Of a stretch of DNA of 64,000 nucleotides, positions 23,439 to 34,584 are shown one piece after another; positions within the stretch are counted from its first letter, which is position 1; every line of letters starts with the position of its first letter. This DNA is from Neodontobutis hainanensis. Taxonomy: Eukaryota > Chordata > Actinopteri > Gobiiformes > Odontobutidae. The notes below the pieces were generated by a model, which saw only the letters and a list, made by a program, of their open reading frames with translations, was not told the origin of the DNA and searched no databases. Where the stretch lies: contig JALDNG010000004.1 in NCBI GenBank assembly GCA_024349245.1, positions 8,790,001 to 8,854,000 of the forward strand, read 5' to 3'. Made by a program: the position numbers and the translations under genes.

Positions 23439-24155
23439 TTTAAAATGACTGCTGCAGGACGGGACCCTGTGGAAAGTCAGAAAAACTCAAATAAAAATCA
23501 CACAAAACTAATTCAAGTTGGGCTGTCTTGGTTGAAAGCCCACTCACCACGACTGGTACACAACACAATGTTAACACAATGTCAGCCAACGAGTTGTGTC
23601 CACAGTCAACTTGACACCACAAAAGTGATAGTAATCTATGGCTGCGTCCCTCGCAGGAAGTATAACGAGTGCATCTCAATAGAAAAATACTAACAAATTG
23701 GTAAACTAAAAGATTAGAAAAACAGCTTTCAGTCAGTCTGCCTTTTCTGTTCGAGCTTCTAAACAATTAAACATTATTCCAAATACCATCAGAGAAATTA
23801 ATTTAAGTGGATTATTTTACTCTCTTTTAAAAATGTGTCTCTTCAGATCAGACTTGTCAGTATTATAACCCTCTATGCCCTGCTGTTTTAACAACTTCTG
23901 TTTCTCTTTGTTTAATAAGATGTCTGTAGTGTAATGCATCTGATGCATGATTTCTATTTGTCCTTTTTAATATTGTTATTAATGATGTTTCTGATAAAGC
24001 TGCTGCTCGCTTGTGACTACAATTCTACTACACCTACAACTACAGTTCTACAATAACCCATGTGGACTAATGTTACTCTGGCATATTATACAGTTGTGCT
24101 ATTGGTCAGTATGTACTGTCCTTGTAATAAAGATAACACATAAAGCTTTGGGTAC

Positions 24156-24277
24156 CCTCAAATCAGTGCAGAAGCTATCCGTCTCAAAGTGTTGACTGCA
24201 TGACCAACTGGAAGAGGTAGGAGTCCAGTTCTGTCTCCTCATCTTCAACACCCACTGGTCCAGTCTGTCTGGATCAC
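24156..24277 (-). CDS. Duplicate THAP-domain exon 2 (copy A)
   Basis: A 122-base exon-like segment with an intact acceptor (CCTCTAG) and a GTACCC donor on the minus strand. It has the same length and phase as copy B at 24987-25108. It encodes GDPDRLDQWVLKMRRQNWTP, then CSQHFETDSFC, the C-terminal half of a THAP zinc finger including the C-x2-H ligand pair. It differs from copy B by several substitutions (for example SSSWS for SSRRL) but has no stop. Both copies could splice to the single exon 1 at 26048-26111, so they might be mutually exclusive alternatives or one could be a dead duplicate. Confidence 0.6.
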
Positions 24278-24456
24278 CTAGAGGAAAACTTAAACAAACA
24301 AACAAAAACTAGTTAACACATTAATTTAAGTGGATTATTTTAGTCTCTTTTAAAAATGTGTCTATTCAGTTCAAACTTGTCAGTATTATAACCCTCTGTG
24401 CCCTGCTGTTTTAACAACTTCTGTTTCTCTTTGCTTAATAAGATGTCTGTAGTGTA

Positions 24457-24757
24457 ACTAATGACTAATTCAAAACACATCTATTCAGACTGGCCTACTC
24501 AATCCCACCATAACTGCACTGTTCTGTCATCAACAAATAAGTTTTTATTTGTTGCTTTTAATTGTTGTCCTTGAGTATTTCAATTATGTGTAATTGATAT
24601 GTAAAGCGTCTTTGCGTCCCCAGAAAAGCACTATATAAAATTGATGTAATAATAATAAGAATAATAATGTGCTATTGTGTTTTTACTATTAGTATAAGGC
24701 GACATTGAGTGTCCAGAAAAGTGCGTTATAAATAAAATATATTATTATTATTAATGC
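24457..24757 (+). mobile_element. SINE/LINE 3'-tail-like inserts
   Basis: Two tail modules lie in tandem. The first ends GTAAAGCGTCTTTG, then AAAAGCACTATATAAA and an AATAAT run. The second reads AAGGCGACATTGAGTGTCCA, then GTGCGTTATAAATAAA and a TATTAT run. This module with a trinucleotide tail is a familiar 3' end of teleost non-LTR elements. Its presence only in copy B of the duplicated unit dates it after the duplication. Confidence 0.6.
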
Positions 24758-24986
24758 ATGTTGTCTATTTGTCCTTTTTAATATTGACAGCGTGTTTTAT
24801 TTGTGCTCCTAATGGCCTGAATGTTATTAATGATGTTTCTGATAAAGCTGTTGATTGCTTGTGACTCACTGTGCAGTTCTACAATAACCCATGTGGACTA
24901 ATGTTACTCTGGCATATTATACAGTTGTACTGTTGGTCAGTATGTACTGTCCTTGTAATAAAGATGACACATAAAGTTTTAGGTAC

Positions 24987-26111
24987 CCTCAAAATTGTGC
25001 AGAAGCTATCCCTCTCAAAGTGTTGACTGCACAACCGCCTGGAAGAGGTAGGAGTCCAGTTCTGTCTCCTCATCTTCAACACCCACTGGTCCAGTCTGTC
25101 TGGATCACCTAGAGGAAAACTTAAAACATACAGAAACACATTAGGTGCTATTATAACATTAAAAGGTTACCAAACTAGTACAGTACATATAGTGTTACAA
25201 TAACAATTGCAGGGCTGGGTTAGGGTAGATAACAACAGGCTTCACATAAGATCATGGTCATAAGCTTGTAATAATTTCTATTTCAGATTTATAAATATTA
25301 AAATAGTAGTTTATACCTTAGATGTATTGAACAGCACTAGGTTCTAGGTACAGTTGTCACTTTATAACACACTCTGAAGGCAGTTCAATATAAGAGCAAC
25401 AGAGACACCTTCTACACGTCCCAAACGGAGCTCATACACATAACGCTAGTGCAATCTTGTGTGCAATAACGATTTCATAGAAAAAGTTAATTACTTTTTT
25501 TTTTGCGAGATATTCTTACATTATCTTAACACATAATGATAGCACGTTATTTTCAAAAGTCATTAGCGGTGGGCTTCAGAGCATTGACGGTAGCCTACCG
25601 GAGCGTATTTTCTACAGTCATTGTGTAGAGCACCCGGTGAATAATGCAGTTATATCAAGTAGCGCTCATTTGCCCGTTATATGTCAAAGCCATAACATGC
25701 TTAAGCCGATCACTTAAAAAAATATTACAGCTGAAATTAATAAATATATTGTTTTGCTGTTAAACTTGTTTAATAAACATGTTCGTAATGCAAATAGTGT
25801 TTTTGAGCCTTGATATATTGTATATCTGGATCTTTTTTTTAAAGCATAAAGCAAAGCCAGTAAAAATAAATTTAAAATTCTACCTTAATTGTATTATAAT
25901 TAACATCGAATTCTAAATGACCGTACTCGATGTAATTTTGATGGGTAAAAGTTGTTAGCTCGGCTAAATAGCTAAGTAATGCTATATATTTAGCCGTGTA
26001 AGAGCCCTCAAAACCACCCATAAAACCAAGAAAATAGTATTACTCACCGAAAAACTGAAGACCACACTTCTTGGGGGGTCTGTTAGTACAGCCAACAGCA
26101 CAGCAAGCCAT
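24987..26111 (-). CDS. THAP-domain protein, 5' portion (remnant or incomplete gene)
   Basis: Exon 1 at 26048-26111 starts MACCAVGCTNRPPKKCGLQF and ends in phase 1 at GTGAGT. Exon 2 at 24987-25108 continues GDPDRLDQWVLKMRRQNWTP and CSQHFERDSFC. Together they give the THAP zinc-finger pattern: the N-terminal cysteine pair, the invariant Trp, and the C-x2-H with following Phe. THAP proteins are DNA-binding and often transposase-derived. After exon 2 the frame runs only briefly to a stop; no further exon was recognised down to 23440. The remainder is lost, too diverged to see, or supplied by a distant exon. A GC-rich start region (26150-26280) suggests a real promoter. Confidence 0.65.
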
Positions 26112-26369
26112 TTACACAACTTTCTTCTTAAATACTCAGAGAACAGCCGAGGGTAAAGAAGCCTGACACACTGATCGCCTAACATGCGCCAAGCCAGCAA
26201 GTATCACGGAGGAGCTAACTAGCCACTTGTTAGCCAGCTAGCCACACGACGTGCGCGAGGCTCGGTGATTGACACATGCGAGTCAAGATAACCACACCCA
26301 CAATTATGCACAAAACTAAACTTTTCAGATAGCATAAACGGACGTAATAATCAAAAATTCACCCCCCCC

Positions 26370-26560
26370 AGAGTTGTCACATGGTAAAAACTTAGCTCTA
26401 GAGACAGGAGCCATCTTTTGTACCAGGCTGTAAACATGTTTTTTACACCCGTAAAGTCGCCATTGGGTTTCTCCTTATATTTCCGCTTTTGGAGCCTGCC
26501 CTCTGGTGGACGGCGGTATATTGCCGTATTTCGATGTATTTTGACGTATGGCGGCGCCCT
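26370..26560 (+). repeat. Dispersed teleost repeat upstream of sdc2
   Basis: The run TAGCTCTAGAGACAGGAGCC, then ATCTTTTGTACCAGGCTGTA and later TTTTGGAGCCTGCCCTCTGG, is recognisable as a repeat family spread through many fish genomes. The family name is not known to me, and boundaries are approximate because no target duplication was identified. Confidence 0.5.
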
Positions 26561-26790
26561 TACGCAGGGACCGTTTAGGAGGTTCCATCTTAGACGCTTG
26601 TCTAAAAGGAGCACATCTTCAGTTGTTAATCTGAATACGTCGAGATACGCCCCTGTTTTCTTGAATGAACGTCTGGTTGACGTCATCACGCAATCACGCT
26701 GTTTGCCAGACCCAGACCAACAACTTTTCCAAAGCTCCACATCACAACGCGGCCGAGTCTTCAGCGAGAGCAGAGATTTAGCGAAGTGAA

Positions 26791-26835
26791 CAGAAATTAG
26801 CTAAACAGAAATTAGCTAAACAGAAATTAGCTAAA
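26791..26835 (+). repeat. Three exact tandem copies of a 15-bp unit
   Basis: CAGAAATTAGCTAAA is repeated exactly three times at 26791-26805, 26806-26820 and 26821-26835, about 105 bases before the sdc2 start codon. It is likely inside the sdc2 5' UTR or core promoter. Confidence 0.9.
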
Positions 26836-26938
26836 CGCGACGTGGATTATTATTGATCCTTTATTACTTTTTTTTGTTTCAAACAGTTTTTTTCCTTGTA
26901 TTTTATTCAATTTTTTTAGACATTTGGAGGAATTGGAG

Positions 26939-29900
26939 ATGAGGAATCTCTGGCTGGTGATCCTCGTTGGATTGGCGACTGAGTTCAGTGGAAAAGTAAG
27001 TAGCTTTCAATTTTGGATATATTGCACTTTGTTTTAAAATTGTTTGACATTTTATATTGTTTTTACCTTAAAAGTAATTAACGTTTTATCCGCCATCGGC
27101 TTCATAACCCCTGTTTGTGTTTAATAAGTTGGGTACATTCTGTCTGAGTTCTATCCTCAATCTCAAAAGAAAACATTTGGGAATGTTAACGCTACACCGT
27201 AAGCTAGTGGCTAGAGGCTTGAAATGCTTAGACAATATAGCTAACTATTTGCATTTATTGAGGTGTCTGAGGGGTTTGTGTACATGGTTTAAAACTAATA
27301 AAACACCTTCAAGTGTAGGGGTAGTATATGCAAACGAGGCTACCATATCGTAAGATATGTCAATGTCACTTTACAGAAAAAAAATAATCTTGCAATTATT
27401 TCCCATCTCACTTAAATTTTTGTTTTTTTATATATATTTGTCATTAACATAATCAATATAGTTTCTAATGCTGTATGTAATAATAAATATTAAAAATGCC
27501 AAAATCCCATCTACACCTAAGTTGCCTTGCTTTAAAAAGGAAATATCTCGTGTGTGCACCTGGAAATGCTGGAAAACACCTGGAAATGACAGGCTAAAAG
27601 CCTCACATGGCTCTGCACCTTGTCACAAGTGCAAATATATTCTGCCTGTTTGATTTATAGACTGTGAAAGTCCCCAAAGAAAGCCTTTCAAAAACCCACT
27701 ATGCTTATGATTTATGGACGATATACTGTGAAAAAGAGTGAGCTGAAACCTGAGACTATCCCAGTGGGATGTGAAGCAGGAACTTACAAGTTGGCAAACG
27801 TGGCTAAATACTTATTGTTAATTTTTCCCATGTAGGATTACATCTGTATAGACTACCAGATTCATATTATTACAGACAACCAACTTATTTTGGGATTTTA
27901 AACGGTTCCTCTTACTCTGACTCGAGTCCTAAATGCTGGGTGTGAAAGGTTCTATGGAATATCTGTCTCTTTCTGAGTGTGGCTGAAAAAGTAGTCATTG
28001 ATATTGCTTGCACCTGAGAGATGAATGTTGAAACCCAGATTTATACGTGTGTCACTTTGTGAGCCGGTAGTTTGGTCATTCCCTGGATGGATGAGTCAGA
28101 GTTAGTCCCTGTGGACTAGTCCAGGCACGCACCAAACTGTAGGATAAAGGCAGTTTTCCACCCTGCTCTCACTATTGTAAAGATCTTGTTACATGTTTTG
28201 TCTGATGAGAGCATCATCATCTCACTACAACCGACTAGCAGTTTGTGGATTATTAGAATCCTTCAAAAGTAGCATAAAAGTAATTGTGGGTACAATTGTG
28301 AGGTTGAACAACAGGTGACCCAGTTTTTAATGCTGCCCTTTGCTCTACATGGGATACCAATCTAATCTTACCAAATACAAGAACATGCAGCAATACGAGT
28401 CAGTCTATCCAAATATTAATCTAACTTCTGTCACACCAGGGAAGCACTTGTTGGATTTATCTTGTGTTTGGGACTTTACAAAAAACATTTTATTTCAAAG
28501 TACAGTAAAATTGACCTTGTTTCTTTCAAAGAAGTGTCTTTGCTATGACAAGGCTCTCAAACCAGATGGTTACTTACTGCTGCATGTTTCCATATGTAAA
28601 CTATTCTTTCCAGATGCCTCGAAGTTCTGGAATGATTGTTTGAGTAATTGGAAAGGCATTAACATGTACTTTGTAAAAAGTGCGTCAAAAGGTAACAGTT
28701 TTAAATGTATAAATGATTGTATAAAAGTATGTAATCTGAATTATGTTTTTAGTATGGACCATAGGAAGACTAGCTGATAGCTTAGGCTTTTAGCTAATGG
28801 GGATCTATTTAATAAACAAATAAACAAACATAAACAAAAGATATCAGTCAGTTGTGGTTTCCCACTAATTTAGATTATGATTGATTGTATTTGATTATTT
28901 TTTATTGACTTTAAAATATTGTTCTCAAGATTGATTAAAATGCATTAACAAAATACTTTTAATTTAAGTTTTATTTGTTTAACATATGTTTGAACCATTT
29001 TAAATTTTGTCTACTACATCTTAGGCCAAGTAAGTGCAGGTGTACGTAATGCTAAAATATTATATATAAGGTATTAATACATGATTTTAAAAAGAAAAGT
29101 CAATTAAGAAGCCATTACAGTCATTAGTAGTATCATTAGGCAAAAATCAGGGGAGTACTTGTGTGTTTAGTTTAGACAAGCAGAGCATCTGCTTTTGTAA
29201 TCCATGGTTGAAGACAGCAGGAATGTGAGATCCCCTCTGCTATTTCAGTCAACCCTGCCATTGTGAGACCAATGTCTTTTGAAAAATGATGTTCATGACT
29301 TTTTTGTTTCATCACTATGACAACACAACAGCTGGTTTGTCTTATGTCTTTCTCTTGTTACAGTCTCAGTGGTTCAAATAAAGATCAAATATCTCAGAAG
29401 TCACAATGGAACCAATTAAAAAGGCAGATTTTATTAGTGGAATATAGGTTTAATTTACAGCATCTGTTTGATAAATGCCAAATAAATTATGGGAATTTCA
29501 TCAGCCCTTTATGTTTCTCTCTCTAGATTAACTTTAGACTTTTTGTCCAACAAGACGGTTTGGTAGATGTGTTGACCGTGTTTTTTGAGTTCTTGGCACC
29601 TGTTTTATGAGAATCATAGTCTTTCTCTTTCCTTCCCTCCCTCTTTCCTTCTTTCACCCACTCTTTAGCACCTGTGTTAGTGGAAGCATAGTATACATAC
29701 CAGACATACCTCTGGCCTCAATAGGCCATATTCATCTATGTCTCTGAGTCTCTATGTCTGTCTCACTTACTACTAACATCTGCTGAGTCTTCTTTATTTT
29801 GTAATTATAGACAGGAGTTTGCTGTTAAAAGTAACTTGCTCTGTTTGGCCATACACATTTTACACAAAGCAACATCTAGCCCTTTTGTTTTGTCACACCC

Positions 29901-31612
29901 TTTTATGTTTGGGTTGTTGAGAGCTTTTCCATAGCAACAGTTTTACTGTATATGTAAACCTTTTTTTTCTATCCTTATGCTATTCTGCTCTTTGAAGTGG
30001 CTTTATTTCTTCCTCTACCTTTTTGTCTTATATCTCTCCTGTCTGGCTTTGTGAAGGGACACAAATTACTGCCACATCTTAATATGAAAATAAGCTAGTC
30101 CCCACTCCCCACCCATTAAAATCTGGATGCAAACCATACTGTACAGTAGACTATCACACACCAGCACACTTTTGAGAACAATCATCTTACTGTTTCCTAT
30201 AGAGGCAGTCACATGTTTTTAGTTAGCACAAGGTAACCCTGAAAGTGTGAGAAAAAGCTGATCGGTGTGTTTTATTTTTTAGTTTTTTTTGTCTTGAAAA
30301 ATTAATGTTCCCCTGTATCCCCTTACAGATCTTAGTCTCGTCCCAGCAGCCCTCTGCAACTGATGACCTGTACTTGGAAGGACAGACATCAGGTGACCTT
30401 CCTATTGATGATGAAGATGGTGAAGATGAAGGCTCAGGCTCTGGATCTGGAGACTATGGTACTGTACAGTGTTACATTTTTTTATGTGTAGAAAATCAAT
30501 CTTAATCCACACTTTTGCCTAAGTATATAACGATCAAAAGTGTCTGTTTATTCAGACACAGAAGCTTAGACAGATGCCAGATGTTTGACCTGCGGTGATC
30601 TCAAGTGAACCAGTTGAGATTTTATGAGAAGTCAACAGATGTCAGATATTCTTATTGCAAATGACTCATCTATTTTGTATGCTGTAACATTCAGTCCCAA
30701 ACAAAATCTTAAACTCTACATGAAAACAATAGACTGACATTGTAAAGATTTCAGAAGACAGGAATTGAAAAAATCTATGTTAAATTTGTTTTTTTGTTTC
30801 TTTAGTGTACAGAATATTTACTGAAACTACATTAAGCCGGGAAACACCTCCAGTTGAGCCATTTCAGCCACAGCCAACAGCAGGCTTGCCTCACTATGGA
30901 CCAACCACTGCAGCAGAAAGCCAGGAGCCAACACCCATGGTGAAGGACGCTAAAAAGACACCAGCTGCACCAACTAGCAGTGACGAGGATGAGAAGGTAT
31001 AGCTACATATTCAGATTTTTTGATGGATAAAAAGAAGACTTTTTTTTCTCATATTTTGAAAAAAATTTTTTTTTTTTGTTTTTTATTTACCAACAGTTAT
31101 TTAATCAGGTGCCAACACAAGCTACCTCCTCCTGGGAGGCTCCCAGTGAGACCACTGCCACTGAAACCAGCATAGTTAGAGATATTGATAAAACAAGGGT
31201 TAGAAGTGGCTTTGACATCTCAGAAAAAGGTGTTGAAAATGAGATTTCAGCCAAAGATGGTCAAGGCAGCAAGATTTATGAGCTGGACTCTCCTAAACAG
31301 ATTACCTTTGAGAACCTATGGGAGCGGACGGAAGTGTTGGCAGGTAAGACACACTTATCAGTATTGCATTTTGTTAAGCACAAATATTTGACAGAGATGA
31401 ACGTTGAGAAATTATCCTAAATACAATCTTTGTGTGTACACTGTCCAGCTGTAATCGCATGCGGTGTGGTTGGATTTCTGTGTGCTGTTTTCCTGCTGCT
31501 CCTCCTCGCCTACCGCATGAAGAAAAAAGATGAAGGTAGCTACGAATTGGGAGAGACCAAACTTTCCAACACTGCATATCACAAAGCACCTACTAAAGAG
31601 TTCTACGCCTGA
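26939..31612 (+). CDS. sdc2: Syndecan-2, complete
   Basis: A transmembrane heparan sulfate proteoglycan. Five exons in consistent phase: 26939-26995, 30329-30458, 30806-30996, 31097-31343, 31449-31612 (TGA), giving 262 residues. Exon 1 is a signal peptide (MRNLWLVILVGLATEF). Exon 2 holds the acidic glycosaminoglycan attachment cluster DEGSGSGSGDY. Exons 3 and 4 encode a Pro/Thr-rich ectodomain ending WERTEVLA. Exon 5 encodes the membrane span VIACGVVGFLCAVFLLLLL, the C1 region RMKKKDEGSYELG, a V region (ETKLSNTAYHK), then C2 with the terminal PDZ ligand EFYA. The SNTAYHKAPTKEFYA tail favours syndecan-2 over syndecan-4, as does the neighbouring cpq, which follows SDC2 in human. The ectodomain is about 60 residues longer than human SDC2 (201 residues). 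Intron 1 is 3.3 kb. Confidence 0.94.
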
Positions 31613-33600
31613 ACTGAGAAACAGGAACTTAAAATGGAATATGTAATCAAATCAGGATATATATTTTGAATCTGCAAGAACTGAAGATGATTTCTTCTGT
31701 TGAAGTTTGAAGTCGAGCTTGTCAACTACCGTGTGCCTTACTTTTCTTTAGCGCTCCCTTCTTTTTGGTCCTCTTTTTCAAACTGTGTTTTAAAGAGGAC
31801 ATTCAGGAATAAAATTAGCTTATTCATCTGCATTCTGTCATTTTGTTCTTGGGAAAGAGTAGAACAAAGATGCACCTGCACATTTTCTCTAGAATAGAAC
31901 TACAGTCATAGCCAGATGTCAAATACTGTGCCTCTTGATTTCTTAAATTAAACTTGCTGTTTTTATTTTAATGTGACAACACAATGAACGATTTCTCCTA
32001 AAATCAATCTCAGTCAACTAAATCTGAGAAGTGTAAAATCAAGTGAAACTTAATCTAACGTTATAGAGCAGCATTTCCGCTGCTGTTAATGGAAATAGTG
32101 GCCGGTGTAAAAGGTATTATAAATCAATATTATCATTTCTCTGAAGAAATATTTGGACAGCTTTCAAGTTGCTTTGTTGTTTGATCAGTATGCCTTCTTT
32201 GCAATTTTAGGAAATAATGTGCTTAATTTCATTAGCTGTTAAGTATGAAAGTGGTATAAAAGCTTTTGCTCTGCAGGTACACGTGTAGTTGTAGAAATGA
32301 CCAAATATACATTTTTTTTAAATATTACCATTCAATATGTGTAGTGTTGAGAAATATGGAGTGCAGTCAGTGTTTGGTAAAGAGCTGCTTAAGTTGCGCC
32401 AAAGTTAATGACTATAATTTAGAAACTGTGGAAGTGACCAATGTTCTGCAGAAAGCCAAAGAGCATTCCTTTCTTGCTGTTGACTATATACTGTTATGTA
32501 ATGGCAAGTTTAACGTTAAAACAACAGAAAGTGCCTTCCGAGGTCTATAAAGTCAGATGTGGTTGGCTTTTTGAATTAATTAAAACATTTGTTCCGAATA
32601 GTTTTGCATTTGTTACGTGCTGGGGAAGTTGTGGTAGAGACACAAAAAGGTCATCATATAAATCAGCTTTTACTTTAAGTTATGTACACGTCCACATCTA
32701 AAAGGCAGTAATTCAAACCAAATATGATAGTCCGTTGTTAATGTGATGACTTTTTGGTGTCATTTGCTGTAGGTCATTCCATGTGTTCCAGGTCAAGGTC
32801 AAGGCACTTTAGCAGCCAAAGCTGATGCATTAGGTTACGTTTGGTTCATAGTGGGTACTTGCTAAAGCAGGTGATTATGAAATTATATATCATAGATCAT
32901 AAAAATTATAAACTACCTATCATCATTTGCTGCAAATAAAATGAATATCTAATAATGTCTGTAATGTTTTGTTAATGTAATGTTTGTACAACACAATCCA
33001 AAGTGCCTTTAGAATTCATTTAACAATAGTGTTTTTCAGTGTTAACGACATGCTTTCTTTTTCAAGCTACGTCAATGAAAGTTTGTGTCATTGGTACCAA
33101 CAAATTTAATGTCAGACATAACTCGTTTCTACACAGGCTTTACAGAGTGGCTTACTGGCCATCCAACGTGTTAGACACAACTTTCTGTATACAGTATGTT
33201 GATGTTTTAGTTTATGTATTAATTTATACTTGCTTTCACTAATCCAGGTGTTATCTATAGAATAATGTACAGTATTTAGACTTATGCCTACAGTTCAGTT
33301 CAGGATTTTATTTATTACATTTGACAAGCCCTGGTTCAGTTCATGTTAGTTACTTTTGAAGAAATTTCCTTTTTATATGGGTTAATTTCACAAGTGAATA
33401 ATGTTATTTGTAAATCAATGCAACCTTTATTTTCACTTTCATGCAAAAATAATTTTAAATTGACTCAAGCTTTTGCTTCAACCAAGTAAAACAGTGGAGA
33501 CCAACCGAGAACAGGCTACCATTACAGAACTGTGTGACTCAACTTGTGTATGTGATGAGGTTCATTACTGAATAAAAGCTGTATCTTTAATTCAATGTTT
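31613..33600 (+). other. sdc2: sdc2 3' UTR
   Basis: A long AT-rich stretch without a credible gene follows the sdc2 stop. The canonical AATAAA at 33571-33576, followed by T-rich sequence, marks the probable end of a 3' UTR of about 2 kb; such a length is common for syndecan transcripts. Several frames here look open but are unlike any known protein. Confidence 0.6.
33571..33576 (+). terminator. Candidate sdc2 poly(A) signal AATAAA
   Basis: AATAAAAGC on the sdc2 strand, followed within about 30 bases by a T-rich run. No equally good hexamer with a downstream element was seen nearer the stop codon. Confidence 0.55.
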
Positions 33601-34132
33601 ACTTCTTTTTTTCTTTTGGTTTGAGGTTAAAACATTTATTTATTGTGTTTACTGTTCAGCAATGTGCTACTTAAGACCTGCAATAGGCTATATAATATAT
33701 AGGCCTAATTTTACATTACCATTGCACATTTTTCTACATTGTAATTTTGGGTCATGCTCCAGTGTATCCAAAGCACAGAAAGACTGGCTCTGATCCCAAA
33801 TTAGCAGGAAAATCCTCAGATTGCTTTGTAGAAACATTGTGCCAAAAGATTAGTAGGGTCAGGAGCAGGTAAAACACTTGGATAACTGTTTTGTTCCCTT
33901 TGTTTGTACAGAGACACAGCAAAAACATTTCCTCCTGGTCTTAATATACATCATTTTACAAGTGTAGGTGCCGGAAGATTCTCAACTCTAGTGTTAAATC
34001 AAGCCAACACCCAGTCAAAAAGGCAAATTGACCAATGTTTTTTAAAAGTGCTCGGTAAAAGAAAAGAAAAGAAAAGTGCTCTGTAAAAGAAAGCCCAAGT
34101 AACAGGAATAAGTGCTAACCAAATAAGACTGT

Positions 34133-34133
34133 A

Positions 34134-34165
<32 letters not shown>
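34133..34165 (+). repeat. (AAT)n microsatellite
   Basis: About eleven uninterrupted AAT/ATA triplets; likely length-variable between individuals. Confidence 0.9.
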
Positions 34166-34166
<1 letters not shown>

Positions 34167-34379
34167 TGTAGAAAATGGGGAGAGACACTTTCTTTACTAT
34201 GGGCAAGGTCGAAATGAAAGGATGAAGTCGCAGGTTACAGGATACAGGCTTTGTCATAAAAATCTAGTTTTCAAATACGTCAGGAGTATACTTCTTCTGG
34301 CAAATGTACTGCTAAAAGTTTGTTTTGCATTACTAGGGTAATTGTTACTACGGATGCCGTGAGCGGCCATAGATGAATA

Positions 34380-34466
34380 ACTTTTTCCCCTCCTATTATC
34401 TTGTTATAAACACTTAATTCTGTCGTTTTCCCGAGATAACGACTTAAATATGGGAGGGGAAAAAGA
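34380..34466. repeat. Nested inverted repeat (hairpin-forming)
   Basis: CTTTTTCCCCTCCTA (from 34381) is mirrored by TGGGAGGGGAAAAAG (to about 34466). Inside the loop, TCGTT and AACGA form a smaller inverted pair around TTTCCCGAGAT. Such nested palindromes are typical of short foldback or MITE-like repeats. No clear target duplication was found, so the class is unassigned. Confidence 0.6.
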
Positions 34467-34508
34467 TATTTATATATTATAGATAAGTCAATAATACTAT
34501 AAATTTAT

Positions 34509-34509
<1 letters not shown>

Positions 34510-34579
<70 letters not shown>
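34510..34579 (+). repeat. (AT)n microsatellite of about 70 bp
   Basis: An uninterrupted AT dinucleotide run; self-complementary and prone to slippage and assembly error. Confidence 0.92.

Positions 34580-34584
<5 letters not shown>

Larger units (their letters stand above)
23797..25125 (-). repeat. Tandem duplication of a unit of about 0.5 kb carrying a THAP exon
   Basis: Copy A spans about 23797-24297 and copy B about 24320-25125. Both start with TTAATTTAAGTGGATTATTTTA and run in parallel through TCAGTATTATAACCCTCT, GATGTTTCTGATAAAGCTG and CATGTGGACTAATGTTACTC. Both end just after the THAP exon acceptor at CCTAGAGGAAAACTTAAA. Copy B is split by a retroelement-like insert (about 24457-24757). 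Copy A lacks a further stretch of about 38 bases that copy B keeps. By eye the copies agree at well over 90 percent in aligned parts. Confidence 0.85.
26112..26938. promoter_or_regulatory. Divergent promoter region between the THAP gene and sdc2
   Basis: The THAP start (minus) and the sdc2 start (plus) are about 0.83 kb apart. CpG-bearing sequence occurs at 26240-26275 and 26500-26700. The interval contains a dispersed teleost repeat (about 26370-26560) and the 15-bp triplicate at 26791-26835, so part of the sdc2 leader derives from repeat DNA. Confidence 0.5.

Noticed and set aside
26351..26789. Open frames of 123-129 codons on both strands upstream of sdc2
   Set aside because: They run through a dispersed teleost repeat; the two strands mirror each other and neither resembles a known protein.
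28340..28777. 145-codon plus-strand frame in sdc2 intron 1
   Set aside because: The longest uninterrupted frame in the window, but it is AT-rich with amino acid content expected by chance and no recognised domain.
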